From Pocillopora verrucosa (lineage: Eukaryota > Cnidaria > Anthozoa > Scleractinia > Pocilloporidae), in NCBI RefSeq assembly GCF_036669915.1, contig NC_089314.1, positions 9,223,458 to 9,287,457 of the forward strand: DNA of 64,000 bases, read 5' to 3'. The position numbers and the translations under genes were made by a program. Shown piece after piece: positions 13,310-26,100 of the stretch. The stretch's first letter is position 1. The number at the start of each line of letters is the position of its first letter. The notes beneath the pieces were generated by a model. It was not told the origin of the DNA. It did not search any database and was given only the letters and a program-made list of their open reading frames with translations.

Positions 13310-13900
13310 CAGACAGTGGGTTAGTTGGTGAGTTAGCGTAAGCCGTAAGGTTGTCAGTCAGTCAGTCAGTGAGACAGTCAAACAATCAGTCAGTCAGACG
13401 GTCAAAGAGCTAGTCAGTCAGTCAGTTAGTTTGTTACTTTACGGTAATTCATTAGACAGTCAGTTATTTGATTAGCCAGCCAGTCAGTAGATTAGTCAAT
13501 CAGCCACGTATTCAGTCGATCAGCCAGTCAGGCAATCAGTCAGTCAGTAAATCAGTCAACCATTCAATCAGCAAGTAAGTAAGTGAGTAGGTTAGTAGGT
13601 AAATCAGTGAGTCAGTAAGACAGTAAGTTACTCAGTCAGTTGGTCAGTTAGTCAGTCATTTAGTAGGTTAGTCAGTAAGGAGGTAAATAAGTAGGTCATT
13701 CAGACAATCAGTCAGATAGTCAGTGAAGCAGTTTGTCACCTTACCAGTCAATTCATTATTCAGTAGGTCAGTCAATTAGCAAGCTAGTCAGTAGTTATAT
13801 AAGTTAGTCAATCAGCCCAGGGTCAGTCATTCACTTAGTCTATTAGGTAGTCGGCCAGTCGGTCACTCATAATCAATCAGCCACAAACACCTTCATTTAG
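13310..13900. repeat. Degenerate GTCA-type tetranucleotide array, right copy
   Basis: This is the counterpart of the array at 6380-7020, with the same 4-bp periodicity (CAGTCAGTCAGT) and similar flanks. It confirms that the array was part of the duplicated block. Confidence 0.8.
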
Positions 13901-14880
13901 TTAGATAGTCTAACGGTCACTATTGTTTTGGATTGAGTCACTATGTACAATCATTCGTCATGAAGTACGGAATAAAATATATCTGAAAGTGACTTGGTAA
14001 ACAAGCGAAATAACTAGCACACCGCATTTTCCACATTTTTACGTTACAAAATGAAGCGAAGCGAAATGAAGCAACGAGGAAAGGAGAGAGACGTAGGATG
14101 AGCGAAACTCTTCTTTCACACTCTTTTTTTGTATTTTTCTTTTGATTTGTCCTCTTTGGTGGTGCTATTGTGCCACTGTTTCCCAGTTGGAGCAGGTGGG
14201 CTAAAAAGATGATTCAGATACCAAAATAGTCGCGGGTTGTAACTTGCCATTTGAATGATAAGAAAACATTTGGAAACTACCGAGACACGTTTCTAAAAAA
14301 TAGCACGATGGTCTGTATACGTTTTCTTCTCGATGTTATATTTAAGATATAGTGAAACATGCACTTGCATATACAGAGTTTTACCCACGTGCAGCCATTT
14401 TAGATAAATATGCTGTTCTTGATTACATATGTCACTCGTCATAATAGTATAAGGCGACAAATAAAATCACCAATCCATGTGTCATGATGATAGCTTATCA
14501 TGCACATGTACTCACACAAGAAGTTGCGGTCTCGGCTTGAATGCTTATTCTTGCCTCAAACTTGGGTACATTGCATAACTACTGCTGATTATTTTAAAAC
14601 ATGTTAACCCCTATATGCATAATTCCACCAGTAAAGTATGAATACTTTTTCTATAAACGATTACTGAACTCTAATTTTTTCCATAAACTATAGGTGTGCA
14701 GATTTTAAAATATTTTAATAGCAATGGTATTCATTATGGTATAAATATTGTCTTTTGACACAGCTTTCACTACTCAGATTCATCGCTTACTACTGATTTA
14801 ACTACTTCTTGCTTGAATTCATTTCCTGATCATTTGAAAGTTACAAATTTGCCTCTCTGACCGTATTGGGGCCGGAGCAG

Positions 14881-16872
14881 TTACTGAAGGAAACAGCCGT
14901 ACAGCTCTGCCCTCATGGCTCTGTATTTATAGGTCCAAGTCTTGGGCCAGAACCTGACAAAACGAGCCCTAATGTGCTGTGGCAACACATGGGATACCAC
15001 CGTTTCCTGATCATTGTTACCTTGAAATACCTGAAAATGTCATAAAATTTGATAAGAATCACAGTACAGTTTTCGTCAGAATTATTGAAACATTTCTATT
15101 TAAATCCATTTTGACTGTGTATAACGAGAGAATTGGACCATGCTCTTAAAAAAACCCAACCTTGAAGGAGGAGCGGGAGGTTACAACAAAATAATTGAAG
15201 GGAAATGTATCTAACTGATTGATTTTCAGAGATCAACCGATTAATTCCTCAATTCATTCATCCATTTTTTTATACTTAGAGATAACGCGAAAATGAGAAT
15301 TCAAGCTCCTTCACACAAGTGCTGATAATTAAACAAAAACTGCAAGATACTTTCCATGAGCTCTCTCCGGGTTCGGAGTAGGGAGAAATGTAACTTTTAG
15401 GCAGCAAGTATCTTTTCAAATACTTAATTTTTAAAGATAAATCAAATTCGACGCAAGGGGCTCGCCTTCACGTCTTCGTTTTCTTTATACATCAACCAAT
15501 CAGTCTCTCCATTGGCACGTGATGAAAGCGTGTAAGTCTTTACCCACTGATAGGCACCGCGTTTCCCTTGGGTGGCGATTTTCTTGATCATTGCGTTCTT
15601 TCCGAGGTCAACTTGAAGCCAAGACTTAGTGTCACCGTGGGCTGCAACCCATGCAGAACGTGAGTTTAGACGAACCAGTCTGGGATGTGTACCCTCGCTC
15701 ACAAACGATGAAGCACTTATAGCTGAATCTGGAATTCTTTCGTTCTCCATACCAAGGGCCTCCATACATGCTTTTAAAAGAAGAGCGAGTAACAATTCTT
15801 TTTATGAAGGATGTTATCGTTACTGACATTGTTTAATTAATAGGAATACGTCCCCGTCTGATTACATCTGCAGAACCAAACACCTCATTCTTCCCTCCTT
15901 CCCTGCCACTCTACCCACCAGAAAGAAAAAAAGAGACATGCAATTAAAGCTACATCCTGACGCGTACAAATGGCCCAAGAAAAGTGTATGATCGCTCGTA
16001 CCATTCCACCATGCATGCAATACTTTTTTCAAATAAATGTACCGGTCGTACTGAGAATAATACTTCAATAAAAGGAAATTTGAACTAAGAAATATCAAAA
16101 ATTTTAGAATTAAGATGGCATTTCTTCTAAAAAGACAATTGTTTTAGTTTCCTGTCGATTCAGCAGTTCTACAATTTCAGAGCATGCAGAAATTTGTATC
16201 TAGCCTTATTTGCTTCATAATTTGCGTAAAATCTTGCAGTGAAACTGTCAGAAATTTGCTAGTATTTCGAGTTCCTCTTTGTGGAATGATTCAATTACAA
16301 AAAATAGCACCAAAAACTATGACAATAACAAAAACAACAGCATCAACATTGCTATCAAAATGTATAGAAATTATCTTCCAAATAAGATACCTATTTGCCC
16401 TACTTATATCATATGTGTACGATATTCCTAAATGAAAAGGAATTGTTTTAAAAAATATATTAACATTACCTTCACATTTGCTCCCGCCCACCACAAGCAG
16501 GCAGACCTCTTCTTGCCGTTCACATTCATTGTCGTAGTAACATGGGACTCGAAAAGCGTTGGTCATGTACATAGCTGATTCAAAAGCCACCATGTGTTCT
16601 GGGGATGACATCAGGCTCATGTTATTCAACTCACAAGTCTTTGTCTTTCGAAAGTAGTTTATACTTTCGCAGTCAGGATGCTCCCCACATAAAATCACGC
16701 AAACTTCGATGGTTGCAGATGGCTTAGTGGTGAATGCGTGACCTTCCAAGATGCGATTTTGAATGGAGTAGGTTGCCCCTTGGCATTCCGTGACTGAAGA
16801 TAACGTGTCACGTACTTGCCAGTAGATAATCACAAAGGAAGTTGTTATGACGCTTGTGAGAAGCGTCATCAT
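14881..16872 (-). CDS. Secreted PAN/apple + F5/8 type C (discoidin) protein, copy 2
   Basis: The exons at 16470-16872, 15466-15770 and 14881-15030 have exactly the same lengths as in copy 1 (403, 305 and 150 bases) and again give 285 residues. The ATG at 16870-16872 is followed at once by a second ATG. The signal peptide core is TTSFVIIYW. The PAN-like part has CVILCGEHPDC and KTCELNNMS; the F5/8C part has WLQVDLGKNAMIKKIATQG and RARFVRFWPKTW and ends CFLQ-stop. The frame is open throughout, with mainly substitutions relative to copy 1. One oddity: the donor of the second intron reads AAG/GCGAGC where copy 1 has AAG/GTGAGT. Either this is a GC-AG intron or the message is spliced poorly; without splicing the protein would end a few residues later, losing the end of the discoidin domain. 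Confidence 0.8.
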
Positions 16873-16899
16873 TGTCCTAGAAACAACTTGAATAAACGA

Positions 16900-19800
16900 A
16901 CAAGAAGAACAGAAACTATTGGAGTTAATAAAAAATGAACCCCTCTGAAAATCTTCAAGAGATGACGATGTTTTTAAAGTCTCAGCAAAATAGAGCACAC
17001 TATTGTTTCGCCTAGGGAGGTTTGGTTTAGTGATCTTCATTATGTTGCTGATGAAGCTCTGAGCGCTTCGCGTTGTTAAAGAAGTTTTAAATGGCAAGAA
17101 ATAGACAATCCAAGTATAGTATAAAGGGGAAATTCAATTAACAAAAAAAGCAAAAAACCGAGAAATTTCAGTACGAGCGCATGTTATGTTTTGTTCTTCG
17201 TAAGAAATAAGATCAAACAAAATCTATTCGAGCCGAGGATCGTGACTTGTTTTACATTTCCACTTTTCGTCTTTTCCTTTACGTGAATGATTGGAACCTC
17301 GTGGGTTTTTGTACTTAATTATGACATAGTTTTGTCGCAGGATTAGCTTTCTCGAACTGGATTAAAGTATTTGTGAAGTTTCAATGCCTGATATGAATTT
17401 TTTTTGGGTCTTCGCTCGAGACCTTTTTTTAAAATTAAAATTAGTTCCTCCCCGCTGACATTTCTGGAACGTGAAAATTTGATACTTCATTGAAACTGAA
17501 TCCAAAAGGTTACAGGAAAATTGAGATTGTTTGCAAGATGCTTCTATATTTTAACTGTTCTTCAAATGCTACTAAAAAAGGCTTTTCTTGCGCGCCGATA
17601 GCTTAAACTTTAGAAGGTAATGGACATTTAAGAGGAAGCTTGATCTCTTACGTAACAGATCATAATGTTTGAACTCGTCCACTTCGCCTTTTGTTCGTTT
17701 TAAAAAGGAACTTTGTTAAGATTTGTGCCTTTTGTGTTTCTCTTCTCCATCCTTAACCATTCTAGTTACTTTTCTGGCCTTTTTTTTCAAATTTAACAAT
17801 TTTAGTGTTTATCTATTTCATTTATGTCTCGCGTTTTCTTCAAGAGGAAGTTAATTTTGAATTTGCCATAGTCAACGCCATATCATCACATAGCGCCTCT
17901 ATTATTTTTCTCAATCATGCAATAAATACATTTTTCGCTTTAAAAGTTAAGCATGAAAGTCAGTTTAGATCTTATGTATATAACGAAGATAACCTCTTTA
18001 CGCAACCTCGGTTACCTTAGCGGAGTCATTACAAAGCGCCTCTATTATTTTTCTCCATCATGCAATAAATGCATTTTCGCTTTAAAAGTTCAGCATTAAG
18101 GTCAGATTAGATCTTATATGTGTATAACGAAAATAACCTCATTACGCAACCTCGGTTACCTTAGCAGAGTCTTTTCCTCTGTATCTTCACTTCTAAGTAA
18201 TTCTCACGTACGGTTAATAAAGAAAAACGGCGATTCCTTGACAGATGAAAAAAATGAAATAAAATTAAGCCCACTGGTGTTTTTCTATGAAGAATACGTG
18301 GTATTGTTATGTGTGAGAGTGCACTTATGGTAAAACTGTCATATAATCATCTATTATTCAACACAAACTAAATTAGACGCGCCCGATATGGATCTCAGGC
18401 TTTCTCCATTGGAGAGCTACCGAGCTATAGTCTTAAGTCATCATGGTATTTTCATCTTTTTCTGTTCTTTGACAATTTTGGTTTAGCCCCTGATTTTGGT
18501 GCACAAATATAAAAATTCAACCGGACTGAGTCAAATCTAAACTTTACACAAAATAACTATTAACCTAGAGTTTATTTTCAATTTAAATCGCTAGGAACCT
18601 TGCGATTATTTATGTCTGCAATATCCTGTTTGAATTAATATTTTGAGCTGTGCTCGCCTCCTACATTTTGAAATTACATTGATAAGTTAATTTAACAAAA
18701 GGATTATACAAAGAATGATAATAAAGTTGAGAAGGTATATAAATACATTGGCTTCTTCACTCAGTTATGCACGCACTATCACTACAACGTGTGTTCCTCA
18801 ACAAAGTGCAGTTAAATAATTAAGGGAGCCTTTCTTAACTATGCCAAGGGCATAAAAAACTATGTACAATTAGATTTGAAAAGAATTATTAAACAAACAT
18901 GTAGGTTACCTTTACCACCGATTGGGAAGCATGAAATATTGAAAGTATTCGTTGGTTGTAATGTCTGCCACGAAACCTTAGCTGGCTAACAGAGCGAGGT
19001 TGAACAAGAAAAGGGGTGGGATTTCCTTTAGAGCTAAAATAAGTGGATAGGTTCTATTTGTAGAGAATCTGAGTGGAGAATCAGTTGTTCGTTCTCATTT
19101 TTAACTTTCGTCATCTTCCAGTAACAGAAGAACCATACAAACGCTAACCAAGCGAGTGGGCTCTTTGAATCTCAGAATGAGCAAACAATAATATCCAACG
19201 TACTCTCAATTTCTCGTGAGGGAAAAAGTTCTTTGAAAAATTATGAATAAATCCTTTTGGTTTTCATGTTCTTCCTTTAAAAAAATTACCATGTTTCATC
19301 AATATTTATATCATTGTATAATTGCTCGACTTCTTGAATGGTTGAAAATATACCCCAATGGACGAGCTCTCTGAAAGGATGCAAATACACTTGTTTTATG
19401 ATTCTAAATACTCGACTAGTTAGTCATGCGAACACGTGATACGTTGGTCATCTTAAATAGTGAAAAAACACAGACAAAGTCCCCGTTAATTTTCTATGGA
19501 GTAATTCTGTGGTGACGTAACTAGTCACCAATCTTCAAGTACGTAGTGGACAGAGGTGCTGAAGCTACAGACACAGCTTATATGTATTCATGCCATGTAT
19601 GTGCTCTGTGTTCACCAAATCATATAACAATTTTTTTCTGATGCAAAAAGGACCTATGCTCTCTCAAAAAAGTCACTTTCCAGAAATTAGAGAAAGGGAA
19701 GGGAATTAGACTAGCTCTGGCCCTGAATCTTCATTTAAAATGACTCGACAGGTGGAATAGACCTTTTTCACCAACGAGAATGTGTTTATACAAAGTTAAT

Positions 19801-20640
19801 ATGGAAAATAAATAGGCTTTTGTGCCTGCGTAGAGCTGCGCGCTTATGAGTGTCTTTTGGCCTGCATTGCAAACACCTTCAGCTGTAAATGTTTCGCTCT
19901 CGTAACCGCCATCTTGAGGTCTAAAAAGACGAGTAGAAAAATAATTGGCAGGCACGTTATTACGAACATAAACAAGCAGCTTTCACTTGCCCAAAAATAA
20001 CTCTGCAATACGGGCCGGCCAAGTATCTATTGAAAGGGCTTCCATTGCGAAGTTCTCTTAAATGAACCCATGATTCTTGCGAAACGAACCTGTTTTCTTT
20101 CAGCTTCGATGCAGTAATTAATCCAAAAGAATAGGCAGCAGGGTGTATCCCTCATATGTACCCTCTGGGTACCTATTTTGGTGGAGATGACGCAGGTGCA
20201 TGTGGCAGCAAAGATCGCTGATCTTATAGTAGTTGGCTTGGAGCTTTTTAAGGTTGTATTGACTAGGTTTAATTCGCTACCGGCAGCGGTAACGAAGGGA
20301 GTTGGTGTTGTTGAGCTTATGGTATGGAGTTGGTTGGTAATGACAGTGTTATGGCATTTAACTGTGACGGTATAAATCCAAGCCTACCGTAGGCTATAGC
20401 GGAGTCCAAAACAAACCGGTTAAAGGACATTTCAGATGAAGAAAACCTCACCGATGCAAAAAGGAAATTTCGTCACTAACGTGCTAGAAATCTTAGATTT
20501 TGAACTATACTACGATTTTACACCCAAATTAAAACATCTTGGAATTTTTGCTGCAAATGTATTACCATAGGAATTTGAATTAAGGGTTACGAACTTAAAT
20601 TTCGAAAAAAAAAAGAAAAAAAAAGCAAGGAACAAAACAA
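16900..20640. other. Intergenic region without a supported gene
   Basis: No open frame here shows a known domain or plausible splice structure. It contains a local duplication at 17881-18169. A 5' UTR exon of PAN-F5/8C copy 2 could lie in the first part, because a splice-acceptor-like TCTAG sits just above its ATG. Confidence 0.4.
17881..18169. repeat. Tandem duplication of about 145 bp
   Basis: Two diverged copies lie head to tail at about 17881-18024 and 18025-18169. Shared blocks include AGCGCCTCTATTATTTTTCT and ACGCAACCTCGGTTACCTTA. Several substitutions and small indels separate them. No function is seen. Confidence 0.75.
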
Positions 20641-20645
20641 AATAA

Positions 20646-20825
20646 AAGAAGAAAATAACCTTGATTAGAAATCATTCCTTTGGAACGAAAAGTTCAACAG
20701 AGAGTAACATTATCAGGTTATATAGTAGTTTATGGAAGAAGAAAATCACCGTGATTAGAAATCATTCCTTTGGAACGAAAGGTTCAGCGGAGAGTAACAT
20801 TATCAGGTTATATAGCAGTTTATGG
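20646..20825. repeat. Tandem duplication, 90-bp period, two copies
   Basis: The copies at about 20646-20735 and 20736-20825 share GATTAGAAATCATTCCTTTG and TAACATTATCAGGTTATATA with few differences. The period is a multiple of three, so an incidental open frame runs through both, but nothing supports it as a gene. Confidence 0.8.
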
Positions 20826-21586
20826 CAGCATATCAGGAGTACAATCCTTGAAATTAATTTAGATCTAGATCTCTAACTCGTACAAAAGGTGTCTGGCTTG
20901 CGTACCATTACTATAAATTGTCATTTGTACACTTCCCAATGGCTGAAAGTGATAATAAGAATAAGCAACTGAGTGGCTCTTTGATGTTAATGTAATTCCA
21001 ACGTTGCTATGAACAGTTATGTGCACAGTAGACCTTTAGATATCGTTATCACTAGGTAAGTTTTCGGGATAGAGAACCTTGATCCTGCATGTCTAGCTTC
21101 CCAACAAAAACAAATTTCCTTTCATTGGTAAAAACCAAAGCTTTTCACCTCCAAGGACTGAGGTCGAAGTACTCAACAATGCCATATAGAGGTCACACAA
21201 GTGAGATAAATTGGGAAATAAATATTCTTTTATTACTTAAAATAATTGCAAGAAGCCCTATTGAGGCTAAGTGTACATAAGACTCTTGCAATTTGTTCCT
21301 TAATCCGTGGAAGAAGGCGAACTTAGCTGCTTCCTTCACAGAGTTCTGTTTTAAAAATTATGCTAAACTTGCTTGGCCCAAGCCGGGCAATATGGAAGGG
21401 AACTGTTGACCAATTGATGCATATTTCATTTAAGTTAAAAATTATGTATTTTGTTAGTGTTAAGATACCATCTTAATGGTAATGGCCACTATATTCATTG
21501 ACTTTACAAAATTACTCAGCTAAACTTGATGAGTACGGTGGTTCCTGTTGGCTAGCTTTCCCACTTTGTGATTCTGGCGGTTTACA

Positions 21587-23139
21587 GTCAAGTCGCCCGA
21601 GAGTCATCTCGCCCGAAGTCATGTCGCTCGAAACCTGAGTAATGTTGCCCGAAATTTTAGTTATGTCGCCCGAAAAAAAAAGTCAAGTCGCCCGAAGAAA
21701 CAAATACTAAAAAGATCTGAATTTTAGACTGTTAATAGGCAATAACGTTGAGAAATTTTTATCACTTAAGCGCTCTTTGTTTCCGACAACACCATGAAGA
21801 TTCTTAAAGTGTTGTTCGTTTCCAACAACAAAATGCAGCGTTGTTTGTTTGGTATGTAATCGTTTCTTACTCACGGACGTTTCGTAAGCTTGAGAAACTT
21901 TTTCTTGGTTTCTAACAATACCATGAAGACTTTGACTACACAGAAATCGATCGTATGCTCGGAATTGAAATATGTTTGAGTAACGATTCTAAAAGCGTTG
22001 TTCGTTTCTAACAACAAAGGGAAGTGTTCTCCGTTTCTAACAAAAAAAAGCGTGTTTCGTTTGGCATATACTCGTTTCTTACTCACGGACATTTCGTAAG
22101 CTTGAGAAACTTTTTCTTGGTTTCTAACAAAGCCATGAAGACTTTGACAACACAGAAATCGATGATATGGTTAGAAAGGCCATATGATCGACCGTAATCG
22201 TCGCACTGTAGGGCTTGTTGACGTGGTCTAACTTCATCATCACACTCAATGCGAGGATGAATGCTCATTTTGATCAGTTCGTATTCGTATTGTAGCTAGC
22301 TTTACCCTCTTCATATATACTTTGATCGGTTCAAAATATACATGCGACCGCCAGAGGAAACAGTGCGCAACAACATAATTTTTGCCTATTCTGATCCTGA
22401 GGGAAATGATGCTATCAGACTACTACTGTGAAAAAAGTCACAAGCATAAACAAGAGACTGTTATCTTAAAAATATCACACTTACCTTACGCAAGGCAACA
22501 AGTTAATTGTATTTGTATGTTACTCGCTTTACCTTTTACCGACTTGTCGAACGTGACAATCGACGTTCGTATACCAGGTGTTATTGTTAAGAAAGTCACA
22601 AATAGACACAACAGAACTCTACTTGTATGTTAAGCTGCATCCGTGCATTTGCTGTTATAGAAACGAACAACGCTTCCCTCTGTCGCTAGAAACGAACAAC
22701 GCTTTTAGAGTCGTTACTCAAACATATTTCAATTCTGACCATACAATCGATTTCTGTGTAGTCAAAGTCTTCATGGCATTTTAAGAAACAGGAAAGAGTT
22801 TCCCAAGCTTACGAAATGTCCGTGAATAACAAACGAGTACATATTAAACGAACAACGCTTCATTTTTTTGTTAGAAACAGAGAACGCTTCCTTTTGTTGT
22901 TAGGAACGAACAACGCTTTAAGAATCTTCATGGTGTTGTCGGAAACAAAGAGCGCTTTAGCGATAAAACATTTCTCAACGTTATTGCCTATTGACAGTCT
23001 GAAATTCTGATCTTTTTAGTATTCGTTTCTTCGGGCGACTTGACTTTTTTTGGGGGGCGACATTACAAAAATTTCGGGCAACATGACTCAGGTTTCGGGC
23101 GACATGACTTCGGGCGAGATGACTCTCGGGCGACTTGAC
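21587..23139. mobile_element. Foldback (long inverted-repeat) DNA element, about 1.55 kb
   Basis: The left end begins GTCAAGTCGCCCGAGAG and the right end finishes with its reverse complement CTCTCGGGCGACTTGAC. Each terminus holds about six degenerate repeats of a TCGCCCGAA core with roughly 18-bp spacing. Homology between arms continues inward for about 480 bases in inverted order, for example CAACACCATGAAGATTCTT on the left and AAGAATCTTCATGGTGTTG on the right. Part of the left arm is itself duplicated (CGTAAGCTTGAGAAACTTTT near 21890 and 22095). No transposase frame is seen, so it is non-autonomous. Flanks CGGTTTAC and CGGTTAC may be a worn target-site duplication. Confidence 0.75.
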
Positions 23140-23174
23140 CGGTTACCGTTCTGGCCAATGACAGTTTTCAAATG

Positions 23175-26100
23175 TCACTTGTCCATCCTTTGCCGTGACT
23201 CACCCAGTTGGCTTGGGCCACACATGACATTTAAAGGTACAGCTTCATCTGTTGATGAAAAGAAAATTCCATTAAATCAGTCACATGTCAATGGATCATT
23301 CAGTATGCCAACCAGCCAGCAAGCCTCTTAGTCAGCCAATCCATTTAATCCAGTCAGCAAGTCAGTCAGCTGTCAGCCAGACAACCAACCAACAAACCCC
23401 TCAGTCTGCAACTCAGCAAGTCATTCAGTCACTGTCAGCCAACCAGCCCCTCAGTCAGCCAGTCAGTTTAAGCCAATCAGCAAGTCATTCAGGCAGTCAG
23501 GCAGTCGGTCAGTCAGTCATTCAGCCAACCAGCCAGCCCCTCAGTCTGCCAGTCAGCAAGTCAGACAGCCAGCCTTTGCATGACAAACATGGTCATGCAT
23601 CAGGTTGGTTAGTCAGTAAATTATTCTTTCAATCATGAAGTCATTCATTTAGCTAATTAGCCAATGAGCGGTAGTTGGAGGCTGCTGAATCAGAAACATC
23701 AAATAGGTCAATCCATCAGTCAGTGGTTCAGTCAATATGGAAGTCAGCTGGTCAATGAATATGTTCTCTTTTCAGTAGTCTCTTGCCAGGAATCTGTCTA
23801 AAAAACATGCTTGTAAACTGTTAACAATAAACAAAAGGAATGACTTAGTTACCCATCCTAGCTGGCCTTGTTAATCCCAATTGTTCCATGATTTCCATAA
23901 ACTCTTTCTTAGATTTGGTTAAGCGTGGGTTATACTTTAGCTCTTCTCCAACAGTTGTAGTTGTCACACCTAGAATTGAAGCAACCAAAACTAATTGAGA
24001 AATATCTTCCTTTGTCAACCCAAAGAAATAAACTGGATTCAATCAGTGCATGCTTCAGAGAGAAAAGTGGCATTATTATATCAAAATTTATGAATCCTTA
24101 ATGAGCTCTGAACTTCCAACTAAAATTTCATTTGAACAAACTGCACAAGTTTTCAAACATTGAACAAACCATTATAGTCATGAGCTGGATACAACATGTA
24201 GTCCTCTGGTAAAGAGAGGATCTGATTCCTTACAGAGTCATACAGTGTCTCAGGATTCCCTGGAAAAAGAGACAATTAGTCATTAAAGTAACCATAGACA
24301 TTGCTAAATTACACTTATAGAACACAAATTTAACTCATGCATGTCCTTAACTCTTAATGATGGTCAAAGAGATTGCAGTTCTTCTAAAAACAATTGGAAA
24401 ACTTTTCTCAAAGGTGTTTTGACCTCTCCCTCCTTTTGACTATTGTTCACCCCCTTTGGTACAGATTTCTTTTTCTTGCCAGCATTCTGCTCAGTGCAGT
24501 TAAGACCAAAGAAGGCAGCTATAATTTTCATGAAGTAAATATTTCAAACACTTGCTTACCAAAATCATCTCAGTCTACTCTGCTGGCTAATTACACTCAA
24601 ATTTCCAAGTTCTAAGTTATCCTGCAGTGTACAGGAGCTGACCTTATGACTTTCTGCTTAGATCCTCAGATATTTCATCAATGAGAAACAGGAGACTACT
24701 TGTGGGTACAGCATCAACCTGGGTGCATATACAGTCACACCCTTCTTCAATTCCTAAAAATATCTCTGACTTTCTAGGTGGAACTTTTCTAGACCTGCTC
24801 AAAAACTGTTATGATTAATTTAACAATTACAAAAAAACTTGATTCATATTGCCCATTCAACTTCATGATTACCTTCTTGAAAATCAGTTCTTCCGCAAGC
24901 TCTTATCAGAAGGGCATCACCAGTAAATGCCATCCTACCAGTATGATCCACATACGTCACACAACCTACAAAGCATGAATTCAATGATAGACCTGTACAC
25001 GTAGTGAATAATGAATAAAATTAATGAATAAAGGGGGGAAGTGACTACAAAAACTGTGGTGCTGCATTGGTGGGAGAGTAAAAAAAGGGTAATTAAGTGT
25101 TATCAATTGAGTTTACTGTTATAACATAATTTGGCTGCCATAAAGAGGTTTAAAGCCAATATTTCAAATGTTAACCCTTTGTCGGAGCTCTGATGAAGGG
25201 CTAACTCTAGAAATGTCAGCTTTCAAATTCTTTGCGAAGTTCAATTTATGTTATTAACTCAGTTGATAATACTTAATTAAAGCTAGCGGTTGGTCATTAC
25301 TTTAGAGAGAGTGAGTGCAGAAGCCACTGAGTTAGTGTAAAGCTTTTCAGGAGACTTCAAGCCCTTGGTATGGATGATTTCAGTCACATCCAAAATTTTG
25401 GTGCAATAATTTGAAGAGGAGATGGCTTGATTATGAGAGTGGCAAGTGATGATTTTTTATTAGCAGCTTGTTAATTATTTAATTGATTACTAATAAAATT
25501 ATCTCTCAGTCCCAGAATAGCAGACCATTGTATTCACCATAAACACTATAAACAAGATGAAGTTGGTGGAATTTTTTGTTTTCAATATTAATGCAATGGA
25601 AAAAAGGGTTTCAATGGCTAAGTCTCTAACATACCATTTGTGTGCCCTGAGTGGAGCGCACCTCAAGTACCTATGGTAAAAAATAAATAAATAAATAAAA
25701 TGTCTGTTTATTAATCCTTTCACTCCCAAAGATCTCATAAATAATTCTCCTTACTGTCTCCCACACAATTTTTATAATGCAATAATTCAGAGAATTAATG
25801 GTATGGATCAGCTAATAATCCCCTTGTTGATGTTCTATGTTCTTACCATTTATCTGCTTGATATTGCATTAATATTGTAAGGAGAAATTTCATCCTGGTC
25901 TCTCATGGGATTCAAAGGTTAATTTATGTCAGTCCTAAATTTGCCTTTCAATAAAGTATGGATTAAAAAAAAATCAATGTTTTAACTCTGAATTACCAGT
26001 AAAACTAATTGAGTCTGAGATATTCATCATAAAGATGAGAAACTACCTGATCTCCAAAGTTGATTTGGTCACCATTATTAACAAACACATCAGCCATAGC

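Noticed and set aside
21871-23010. Several 60-75 codon frames with repeated protein sequence (for example near 21871, 22083, 22578, 22816)
   Set aside because: They are translations of the repeated arms of the foldback element, not genes.
23285-23638. 117-codon Gln/Ser-rich open frame on the plus strand
   Set aside because: It is produced by the CAGTCAGC repeat and lies in an ETHE1 intron on the opposite strand; no start context or domain.
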